NCBI GenBank assembly: GCA_903813345.2 | Contig: CAIIXF020000010.1 | Location: 19,667,181 to 19,731,180, forward strand | Direction: 5' to 3' | From: Owenia fusiformis | Taxonomy: Eukaryota > Annelida > Polychaeta > Sabellida > Oweniidae | DNA: 64,000 nucleotides | In this document: piece by piece, positions 22,746 through 31,988 of the stretch | Position numbering within the stretch: the stretch's first letter is position 1 | How the letters are laid out: each line of letters begins with the position of its first letter | The notes under the pieces: model-generated | What the model was told of the DNA's origin: nothing | The model's input: only the letters and a program-made list of their open reading frames with translations | Database searches by the model: none | Program-made: the position numbers and the translations under genes

Positions 22746-23644
22746 GCAAATTGATGATAGTGATGCTGATTCTACAGCTGATGATGATACTGATTCTGAT
22801 GACAGTCTTGCTGACAATGGTGTTGATTCTGATGATAGCCTACCTGATGCCCCTGGTCCAGGAGGTGATGCAGCACAAGGAAGACCTTTGCCCCGGGATG
22901 TGGCTAATGACCAGATAAAATACGGGTATGGTCAAAATGATATTGCCCCCAACCCATTTCAATTTCGTCCAATCAAAGAGCCAGGCATCCAACTTGGAAG
23001 GCTTACCCGTAATGGTCTACTGCAGTTTACCTCTGCCCTTTCCATATTTTCACTATTCTTCTCAGATGTCATTTTACAAGAAATAGTCAACAACACAAAC
23101 CTTTATGCCTGGTTAAATATCTTAGACAAGCCATCATATTCTTCTGCTGATGGAGGCTGGCAAGATGTAACTGTCCCAGAAATTCGACAGTTCATTGCTA
23201 TATTGATTTATATGGGATTTGTTGATGTGGCAACGATTGACAGGTACTGGTCATTGAAGACATTGTACAATGGACTATGGGCTAGGAGGTTTTTGTCCAG
23301 AGAAAGGTTTCAGGCAATTTTGGCATTTCTTCACATATCAGATCCAACACGAGAGGTGGTTGTTTTGGTTGAAACGGACTCAGGATATACATTCAAATTC
23401 AAAGTCTACACTGGCAAAAACAATGAACCAATAGGTGACAATGGAGTTGCTTACGATGCGGTCATGAGTCTAATGCAGGGCCTATTAAACCAGGGATATC
23501 GTGTATTTTACGACAACTGGTACAGTAGTGTCGCACTCGCAAATGAACTGGTAAATAACAATACAGACTGTTGTGGTACTATGCGTGAAAACAGGGTCGG
23601 CGTTCCTCAGACATTGAAACATAAATGGGTCAAACCTAACAGAG
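22746..23644 (+). CDS. piggyBac transposase exon 2, core with internal deletion
   Basis: This 899-nt exon encodes an Asp/Ser-rich stretch, then the DDE_Tnp_1_7-type core: IVNNTNLYAW, WQDVTVPEIRQFIAILIYMG, DRYWSLK, RERFQAILAFLHISD, GYTFKFKVYTGK and the second catalytic Asp in VFYDNWYSS (about residue 308). Between HISDPTRE and VVVLVETDSGYTF the family normally has some 65-90 residues including the first catalytic Asp (IDE-like motif). Here it is missing, in frame and without splice signals. The exon ends PNR plus G at a GTAGTC donor. The unspliced frame continues only to a stop at 23715. Confidence 0.9.
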
Positions 23645-24090
23645 GTAGTCTTAGGCTAGATTTTCCAGGGTCATTGTTGGTTTGTTGTTGGGCTTGTTGG
23701 TTAGAAATGGTTTGATGGCTTAGTTTTCAGCTTTATTCTTGATAACATTTTTATATTAACACATTTACCAGTTATGTATTAATATTATTATTACTTATAG
23801 AATTATATTTATTTCTTATATGATCATTTAACGTTACACTTAAAGTATCAATTTTCTGTTTTGAAATAATTTTTTCCCTTGATAATGCTGTTATAATATA
23901 GGGTAACGAACATTTTTTTGTGAAAAGAATGTTGAGAATAATAGAACTGTGGGTTTATTCACATTTTAGTGATATTATGTTCCTTGCCATAAAACTTGCT
24001 AATTGAGATAGTATTGAACTGTATTTATTTCTTACCAATAGCTCATATTTCACCATGAAGTTTTACTTTACATTTAATGTATTTTTCTAG

Positions 24091-24202
24091 GTAATGTCAG
24101 GTATGTTAGGCAAGATAGGCTGTGCTTTCTTCAGTGGAAAGATTCCAAACTGGTGACCATGCTATCATCTTTTGGATCAGTATCCCAACATGATTTTGTG
24201 AG
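24091..24202 (+). CDS. piggyBac transposase exon 3
   Basis: A 112-nt exon after TTTTTCTAG and before GTAAGC. It encodes NVRYVRQDRLCFLQWKDSK and then LVTMLSSFGSVSQHDFV. The L---W-D-K-V-MLS pattern is the usual piggyBac core between the second and third catalytic Asp. Phases fit on both sides. Confidence 0.88.
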
Positions 24203-24415
24203 GTAAGCATAAGGCTTTTGATAGAAATCAGAATTTTCTCAACACTCAACAATTTTCTCAGAACTCTGTGCTCTTTTTTCATATGTGCTGAAATATACTT
24301 GTGACAGTTCCCATATGATTGACATTGCAGAACTAACTTTACAGTTTACCCTGTAAATTATAAATGTTTGATTATGCTAATTTCTAACTTAGGCTACTGC
24401 TATTTATATGTTTAG

Positions 24416-24532
24416 ACGTATGGTGAAGCAAGCAGGTCAATGGAGACAAACGCTGGTGAGAAGGCCAAACATTATTTCTGCATACAATAATGGAATGGGA
24501 GGGGTGGATAAGTCTGACCAGTTGATTGCAAG
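24416..24532 (+). CDS. piggyBac transposase exon 4 with the third catalytic Asp
   Basis: A 117-nt exon after ATGTTTAG and before GTAAAT. It encodes RRPNIISAYNNGMGGVDKSD then QLIA. GGVD--D is the conserved piggyBac motif with the third catalytic Asp. Flanking introns are 213 and 219 bp. Confidence 0.9.
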
Positions 24533-24751
24533 GTAAATAATTTGATGGTTTTGATATTTTATTCCAGCATGCATTCTACATTTAAAAACAGATGGGACCA
24601 ATATCAATAAATATGGGTTATCTTGCATGTGTCTTAGTAAATTATTCTGTTCCAAAATAGTAAAAATACCATAGGCCTACCATTTACAGGTGGAAATGAA
24701 ACTTGATTGCTCTTTCTGATTTTCACATCAGACATTTTGATTTACTTTCAG

Positions 24752-24894
24752 GTACAACATACTTCAGAGGAGCAGGAAATGGTGGAAGGTGCTATTTTTT
24801 CACATGGTGGATGTTGCAGTAGTGAACAGCTACATATTGTTCAATCACCTCAGGACAAAGTTCCCTGACCACCCTGATTTGCAGAGACCAGCAA
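24752..24894 (+). CDS. piggyBac transposase exon 5
   Basis: A 143-nt exon after TTTACTTTCAG and before GTAAGT. It encodes YNILQRSRKWWKVLFFHMVD and then VAVVNSYILFNHLR. RKWW---FFH--D-A--NSYIL is the conserved C-terminal half of the DDE_Tnp_1_7 domain. Confidence 0.9.
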
Positions 24895-25214
24895 GTAAGT
24901 TGCTGACTTCTTATCACTTTGAGATGAAATGCATTTATATAGATTATTGTGAATGCATTTAAATGTACATAGATTATTGTATACTAAATGTGGTTTGAAA
25001 ATAGTGATTAGGGTCTTTTGATGTTTGACTTTTTGAGTAGGGCTTATTTTCTCTGCATTATTACAAAATGTAGGTAAATTGCAATAACTATGTTATATTT
25101 TTTTGTGTTCATATTGACAATGAAGTAAAATGTTGCCGCTAACTTTTCCATTGATTCCTACACAAATACTATGCTAGCTGAGTAGCTGTATGTAATACTG
25201 TGGTATATTTTCAG

Positions 25215-25495
25215 GATATGGTCAACTCGAATTTAGGGAGGAGTTGGTGAGGCAACTTGGAAATATTGCCAATGATGAAGGCGTTCCACCACCATCATCA
25301 TCAGCCCGTAACGTTCCCAAAAGTGATGCTGCAATGCATCTACCTCTCAGAACAGACAAGCAGAGGAACTGCAAACTTTGTTACCAGCAAAGTAGGACGG
25401 AAAGAAAATCAATTTGGAAGTGCAATGTTTGTGACAAATACTTTTGCTTGAATGAAAGAAACTGTTTCACAGCCTTCCATTTGAATCTTAGATAA
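25215..25495 (+). CDS. piggyBac transposase exon 6 with C-terminal zinc-binding domain
   Basis: A 281-nt exon after TATTTTCAG. It encodes FREELVRQLG, a Pro/Ser linker, then NCKLCYQQSRTERKSIWKC and NVCDKYFCLNERNCF ending AFHLNLR with TAA at 25493-25495. The CxxC...CxxC...C...C...H spacing is the cysteine-rich domain found at the C-terminus of piggyBac transposases (zf-Tnp_2 type), which binds the element ends. All six exons together give 568 residues, near the roughly 590 of the family before the internal deletion is considered. Confidence 0.9.
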
Positions 25496-25532
25496 AAGAT
25501 AAAATTAATGGAGGTAACATTGAATTTGTAAG

Positions 25533-25650
25533 CAGAGGAATTGTAAGTACTAGGATGTTACCAGCAAAGTAAGATTGAAATTAAATCAAATCAGGAATGC
25601 AATATTTCTGAGATGGAAGAAACTGTTTCACAGCATACCATTTGAATTCA
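25533..25650 (+). pseudogene. Degenerate duplicate of the transposase zinc-finger exon
   Basis: Right after the stop codon, words such as GTTACCAGCAAAGTA and GAAACTGTTTCACAGC repeat the end of exon 6 (25362-25488) in the same order with many changes and stops. It is a decayed local duplication of about 120 bp and not coding. Confidence 0.8.
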
Positions 25651-25913
25651 ATTACTGTGTAGGTACTAGGTAACATGGAATTTGTTAAACATGGAGGTTC
25701 TGTAACCCAGGTATTTTTTTACGCTACTATATTTCATGTTTTCGCTAATTAATTTTTAGATTTTGACACTATTAAATGTTTCGTAGGCCTATTTAAAGTG
25801 CCAGACTGTTGAAAGAGATTACCTACACTCAGGTGCTACTGTTTTCTAGTTAAATCACATTTTTAATACAATTAAATGTGTATTTTATTCTATAAAAGAT
25901 AGATTCAAAATGA

Positions 25914-25919
25914 AATAAA
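25914..25919 (+). terminator. Poly(A) signal AATAAA for the transposase
   Basis: AATAAA 419 bp after the stop codon. It is the first good signal on this strand before the tandem duplication, but AT-rich sequence makes chance matches common. Confidence 0.4.
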
Positions 25920-26148
25920 GGACTGGTAGGTAAATATTGGTGTATATTTTGTCGTTATTACCCCAAAAAGTGCTTAAGTTGTATGTTGCATCTAAATGTT
26001 TATAAACGGTGTCATTGCGATGTAATCTCATTTGAATAATTAATCATATGATATAGGTTTTTAGAAATGTGTATTTTTAGCTTTAAAATGATATGTAGCA
26101 TGCCAGGGAAGTATGAAATGTATTGAATGGAGGTTAGTCCTTACTAAT

Positions 26149-26995
26149 GGGCATTTTTACAACGATTCGCGCATTTTTCTTGCTTATCGCCATTTTTATG
26201 ACTTTTCCCAGCATGTTCAAAGACCTGTAATTTCTTTATATGAAAGAGTTGGGAGGTCATTGATGGCTCATTGTAAAGCTCTGATCAAATGCTTCGAAAT
26301 GACATATAACACTTATCCATAAATATGGGGAGTGTTGGTCAATCTCAAGGTAACCATGAAATTTTTGTGAATTTTTCACACTTTTTACAATCGTACAGTC
26401 ATTTGTAACGTCACAATGACGTCATCTCATTTGCATAAATTAGCATATTTTATCAAAATTGGAAACCATGGCTTATAAGCTTTACAATGAGGTATAACTT
26501 TCCAGGGAAGTGTTAAAAGAATTGATAATAACAAACTTTATTCATGATATTGGCCATAGAGTCAAATGGTCAATGGGCATTTTTACAACGATTCGCGCAT
26601 TTTTCTTGCTTATCGCCATTTTTATGACTTTTCCCAGCATGTTCAAAGACCTGTAATTTCTTTATATGAAAGAGTTGGGAGGTCATTGATGGCTCATTGT
26701 AAAGCTCTGATCAAATGCTTCGAAATGACATATAACACTTATCCATAAATATGGGGAGTGTTGGTCAATCTCAAGGTAACCATGAATTTTTGTGAATTTT
26801 TCACACTTTTTACAATCGCACAGTCATTTGTGACGTCACAATGACGTCATCTCATTTGCATAAATTAGCATATTTTATCAAAATTGGAAACCATGGCTTA
26901 TAAGATTTAAAATGAGGTATAACTTTCCAGGGAAGTGTTAAAAGAATTAATAATAACTAACTTTATTCATGATGTGGGCCATAGAGTCAATAAAT
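26149..26995. repeat. 426-bp tandem duplication in the piggyBac right end
   Basis: GGGCATTTTTACAACGATTC begins at 26149 and again at 26575. The two copies are nearly identical over their whole length. Each holds CRE-type TGACGTCA palindromes (26417; 26831 and 26842) next to an octamer ATTTGCAT (26429; 26854). A 60-codon frame (MTYNTYP end) is present in both but has no known motif. It lies between the transposase 3' end and the right terminal repeat. Confidence 0.92.
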
Positions 26996-27175
26996 TCTTT
27001 AAAAATGGGCTGTAGTTAAAGGGTTAAAGGGAAAAGATTTTGGGCCTAAAAATTTAGTTAGGCCTCAAAAAATGAGCCAAAACTTGACCTAATTTGGTTT
27101 TAGGAGCCCAAAACTTTTGGTAGAACTTGAAATCTGCCGCCCCTTGTTAGCTCCTGAATCCGACAGTGCAACCTT

Positions 27176-29654
27176 ACCTTTTTTTCAAGCTACAAGAAGA
27201 CAAACAAAACAACTTGATAAAAAGCTACTGACATAGCCTTTGAATGAGTTTGACACAACATGGATAATATAAAGGTCTTCTGTTCATTAAATCTCTGCGA
27301 GACTCAATCTCTGACTGTAAAAAGTATTAACTCATGCTAATCCTGTTCCAAAAAATAGTGTTACTTTGGTAATAATTCATTATATAACTATAAACATTCT
27401 GAAATATTTATACATTTGAGCTTATTATGATCTATAAATTTTAAGATTTGTCACTGCTGTAAAAAATAAACAGAAAAAGAGATACAGACCTTTGCCTATG
27501 ATAAAAAAAAACTAGATTTGGGCTCTTTGCCCACCAACTTATTTTGTTACTTCTCCAAACGAGTCAAACTACCATCTTGCCATTAAAATGAATTGAATGT
27601 TTCAGGGGAGTGAAATACTCTTTAACAGCCATAAATTTCTTCATATCTGAATGCTACCAGATGAAAAATTATTGCCATTAATTTGCCAATTGTTCTTGTG
27701 TTTATAGTCAATAATATCACTGTTTATGTTGCTGTTTCATTAGATAAGTCCATTGAACTCATAAAAATAGATATAACCTTACGTTAATAGATATAATCCT
27801 ACATATATAGATATAACCCTACATTTAAATAGATATAACCCTACATATACATAATAGATATGCTATGGTTATATCAACATACGCCTTGGATTATTCAAAC
27901 AGACCCCTTTTTATGTTTGGAAGAGTTAAAGATTTGATTGGGAGTGAGGAGTATCAAAATGAGATAGGCCTCAGTCTGTGTCTACAAGAAGTAACTTGTT
28001 CAACCTTGTAGTCTACCCTTTGTAATATAGGGCAGTCTATTTGTGCTTTGGTCTCATGATGAAACTCAATTATTATCTCTTGGTATGAACTAATCAAATC
28101 AAAGCCTACATCTCACTCCTTTATGGAGTATCTTTAATTCTATCAGAAGCACCTTGCAAGGGATTTGACTTAATTACTTGTGTGAAAAGAGTTTTAGAAT
28201 CCTAAATGTTCTCCCTAAAATTCCTAACATTAACCTAAGGCCTTCGGAAAATCATTAGTAGTTGTTGGCAAAGAAAAGAGCAATAAAGGCTCAGTACTGT
28301 GTGATGATGAACTAGTATGGCTTATACCTATTGTTTCTACTTCCTATTTGAAATATCAAAATCTACCTATTGATGAAAATAATCAGCAAATAGCCATGTA
28401 TGATTAAAGTCCTATGTTAATTGCAAAACAAAATCAAATATTAAGCAAAAATGTTTGAATTGTTTGATATAATTGAAACGATTAATTGAAACAATTCTGA
28501 AACAATCAAACTTAAAGCTATTGAAATAATAGAAATATTTGACATAACACATATATCCAATACCCGAGATCAGTCATGAACTCAATGATGCAAATTCAGA
28601 TTAGGAAGTTGACAATGACAAATACCTCTGGAAAGATAGAAACATCTAATTTCAAATTATCAGCTGATGGAGCGGACATTTAAGTAAAGGCTAGGTGTCA
28701 AATGCAGAGACGTAAGAGAGTTATATTCAATTACTATCCTCAAAGTCAAACATCAAGCCACTTTATGTAAAATATATTGTTATAGAACAATTGGCATTAC
28801 GTTTTCCAATAGCTTGATTTGGTTCTTTAAAAGAAAGCTTTATCAACATACTTTGAATAAGAGATAATACTAATAATATAGACTTAACCAATCAGAATAG
28901 AGCATCAAAATTTGGCTATCCAATCAGACTCCTGGCAAACGTGGCAGAAAGGGTAAAAAACTCAATAACATTTGAACATTTTAATTCAACATTTTTGATT
29001 TTCTCTTTCGAATCAATTTTTTCGTATAAGACAAGAAATGAGATAAAATATTAAGGCCAAGAAAGTTAAGTTTCTTAGTAAAAAAGAGAGGAAAATATAA
29101 TAAGACAAAGCAAAGAGATACTTCATAGAGTGGAAAAATCCCAATGAATAAAATGAAATATGTTTTTCAAATTCATGATAGAATATTTCGAAAAGACATT
29201 TCCAGAAGAGTATTTCACGCTAGAAATATATATGTATCGCTAGATATTATCTGATATTAAATCATGAAATTTCCATTAGCAAGACAAGCAATAAAAAATG
29301 TGCCACCACGAATGTATGGGAAATAAACAAATCACATGATATGTATTATTCATATGATTTTGCCAATGATGGATCTTCATTCTGCTGGATCAATGTACCT
29401 TAACTATAGTATAAATGTAATTACTGGAAGTATTCCTACATTTGTAAATACTGAGCACCTAAGAGTCCAGAAAAACAGATACACTTATCACTTCCAATTA
29501 CTGGACTCTGAAGAGTATCTGTCCGATAAAAATTACACGAAGTCTACAAAAACAATTTTCTATGTTAGATTGTGTATTAAATTAGAGCTTTGGTCATTGA
29601 TTACTTCTTGTAATTATGTGGCTTAATGGCCATTGCCTATCTTTACCTTTAGCT
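27176..29654. other. Interval without recognised gene
   Basis: Apart from the small 27768 repeat I see AT-rich sequence only. A 96-codon plus-strand frame at 29336-29626 has no family motif, and no splice or promoter context I could defend. Confidence 0.55.
27768..27855. repeat. About four units of a 20-22-bp TAGATATAACCCTACAT repeat
   Basis: TAGATATAACCCTACATATA and close variants follow each other. Small minisatellite in otherwise unique sequence. Confidence 0.8.
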
Positions 29655-30095
29655 TTGTGCAAATGGCTGCAAGTGTCAAAAGTAACACGTGTCTTCAATT
29701 GCCAAGTGCAAAAGGTTGCAAATGTAAAAGATAGTGCAAATGTCAAAGATTCCAAGTATAACAGTTTGCAGGTGATAAATAATGTGATTTGAATGATAAA
29801 GATTGCATATGTCAAAGATTGCAAGTGTCAAAGAGTGCATGTGTCAAAGATTTGTAAGTATCAAAGATTGCAAATGTCAAAGAGTGCACATGTCAAAGGT
29901 TTGTAAGTATCAAAGATTGCAAATGTCAAAGATTGCATGTGTCAAAGGTTTGTAAGTATCAAAGATTGCAAATGTCAAAGATTGCAAGTGTCAAATAGTA
30001 CAAATGTCAAAGGTTTGCAAGTATCAAAGATTGCAAATGCCAAAGATTGCAAGTGTCAAAGATTCCAAGTATAAAGGATTTGCAAGTATCGAAGG
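29655..30095. repeat. 16-bp-based minisatellite (TCAAAGATTGCAAGTG)
   Basis: About 25 imperfect units of TCAAAGATTGCAAGTG with variants such as TTGTAAGTATCAAAGATTGC. Some higher-order blocks repeat (29825-29995). Confidence 0.85.
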
Positions 30096-30270
30096 CAAGC
30101 ACATGAACTTTAGTAAGTAAGTCACAGCTATACAGAATCAGATACAATCCATAAGTATTTCAGCATACTATAGTGAAGAGAAATTATCAATTTATAACAA
30201 TTACTTAAATAAACAGGCGAATCAATCATTCGCATGTAATGTAACAAGACTGAATCCATGTTATCACTGG

Positions 30271-30374
30271 CAAGTATACAATGGCTCAAATTACATAGTG
30301 AATTACAAGTATACAATGGCTCAAATTACATTGTGCATTACAAGTATACAATGGCTCAAATTACATAGTGAATT
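30271..30374. repeat. 35-bp tandem repeat, three units
   Basis: CAAGTATACAATGGCTCAAA starts units at 30271, 30306 and 30341. Confidence 0.9.
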
Positions 30375-30889
30375 AGGTAACAATGATAAAAGATGTGTGA
30401 TCATGCCATAATGTTATTGTAGCTCATTCTACTGTTCAATTACTTTCAAATGTTACATTCAGATGAGAGCTGGTTTATATCCGGAATTCTATAAGAAATA
30501 TTGATTTGATTTAGCTTTGACAGATTATATCTTTATCACGAGAATGTGATAAATCATCGAAATAACACTGTTATCACTAGAGTTCATCCATCAGTCAACA
30601 GAGATTGTGATTTCATTGTGATATTGTCTATATCCCAGGCACTAAGTTATTACTGATACTATATGTTCCAAATGCTCTATTGATATATTTTTACTACATC
30701 GGTTTTCCACTAGATCTGATTTCCAAGCAATTCTGAGAATAGTATCGACTTCACGCCTTTTTATTTTGTAATGTATAACAACAAAGAGTAATAAAAACAC
30801 TTATGGGGAAGGCTGATTGATGGGTGGTTCACATGTACATGTACTATAACACTTCTAAATGCTTAGATAAAGCCGCTTTATTGTCCCCA

Positions 30890-31330
30890 CCCATTTATAT
30901 TGAACCTCCCCTTTATATTGCCCATCTTCTATATTGCTCCATCTATATTGCCCCCTCTATATTACCCGACTTATACCACCCCCCTCTATAATGCCATCCG
31001 ATTAAATTCCCCCCTTTATGGGCCTCCCTCCGTATTGTCTCCCTCTTGTCTCTATAATGTACCCCTTATATTGCCCCTTCTATCATTGTCTCCCTCTGAA
31101 TTGCCCCCCTGTCTATATTGCCCTTCTCTATATTACCCTCCCTTTATATTGCCCCTTCTAGATTGCTCCAATTTTATATATTACCCTCCCTTCGTATTGC
31201 CCCCCTCTATAATGCTCCCCTTATATTGCTCTTTAATGCTCCCCATATTGTCTCCCTTCGACTTGCCCCCTGGTGATATTGCCCTCCTCTATATCATCCC
31301 ATTTCACTGCCCCCCCCCCCCCTTCCCCTA
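30890..31330. repeat. C-rich minisatellite (CCCCTCTATATTG)
   Basis: About 440 bp of imperfect TATATTGCCCCCTCT units, ending in a run of about 11 C. The 171-codon plus frame here is rich in Pro, Leu, Tyr and Ser only because of the repeat; it lacks domain features. Confidence 0.88.
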
Positions 31331-31780
31331 TCTTGCTCCTCTCCCTCTTCTCAAACACAGAAACAAAGGCCTCGGGAAAAGTAAAGTTGTGCAGAGAGAT
31401 GTCATTTCAAGATGATAAATAATGAAACATAATAATGCTGAATTATGAAGCATTAAAGCCAAGTGTTCTCCCAGGAGCAATTGCTCAATGTCAAGTGAGC
31501 ATGTAAGAGTCTAATGGCTCATCTATTATCTATAATTCTGAAATATGGTAACTGACTATATGTGTAGAGGAATGTCTCACCAAGGCACAGATACACTGTA
31601 TCTACCAGGTTAAAAAGGAGAATAGACTTTTAGCTAATGACATTATACTTGTAATTTCAATTATTAAAATCTGATTTCTGAGGAGTCTCTCCCGATATGA
31701 TTCATTTTGACTCATTTTCATTGCAACCACCAATGTCACTATTTTTTATAGGTTAAAATTTTTATTTGCATATAATATAC

Positions 31781-31988
31781 AGACCCGTAGCCAGGATTTG
31801 CCAAGGGAGGGTTCAGTTTTCAAAAATTTCCAGGGGGGGTTCACATTTGACAATTTTGGCCCAAATATGGCTAAAATCACAAGAGAAGTGCTCAAAATGG
31901 TGAAAAACTGCATGATTTTGAAAGAATTTTTGGCCAGGGGGGGGGGGGGGTCGCCCGAACCCTGCGAACCCCCCCTGGCTACGGGCCT
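31781..31988. mobile_element. 208-bp MITE of the AGGCCCGTAGCC family
   Basis: Same family as the element at 532-695: ends AGACCCGTAGCCAGG and CCTGGCTACGGGCCT, and a similar inside with GGTTCAC and CAATTTTGG stretches. Flanks are AATATAC and GATATAC, a 7-bp target duplication with one change. It contains a run of about 16 G at 31937. Short open frames on both strands here are by-products. Confidence 0.86.

Larger units (their letters stand above)
21888..27027 (+). mobile_element. piggyBac-family transposon, 5.1 kb, with TTAA ends
   Basis: TTAA lies at 21888-21891 and 27024-27027. The outer 21 bp are inverted repeats with 17 matches: the left starts TTAACCCACTCACTACGGCC and the right ends GTAGTTAAAGGGTTAA. 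TTAA target duplication and TTAACCC ends are hallmarks of piggyBac. Just inside the left end is a perfect hairpin TCGTCAG-caat-CTGACGA (near 21920). It encodes a spliced transposase (22136-25495) on the plus strand, followed by a poly(A) signal and a 426-bp tandem duplication. The transposase lacks a catalytic segment, so this copy is probably immobile by itself. Confidence 0.9.
21822..27175. mobile_element. Older element interrupted by the piggyBac element
   Basis: GGCACTGGCGGATCCAGGGG around 21822-21841 and, on the far side of the piggyBac element, the complement of GCACTGTCGGATTCAGGAGC around 27150-27170 are related inverted ends (about 16 of 20). Flanks also share GGGCCT/GGGCCC words. A short non-autonomous element with CACTGGCGGATCCAGG ends is inferred to have received the piggyBac at a TTAA. 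The exact edges and target duplication are not resolved. Confidence 0.5.

Noticed and set aside
29336-29626. 96-codon plus-strand frame
   Set aside because: No homology I recognise and no signals around it.
30900-31415. 171-codon Pro/Leu/Tyr-rich protein
   Set aside because: It is the translation of a C-rich minisatellite, with no domain and a biased composition set by the repeat.
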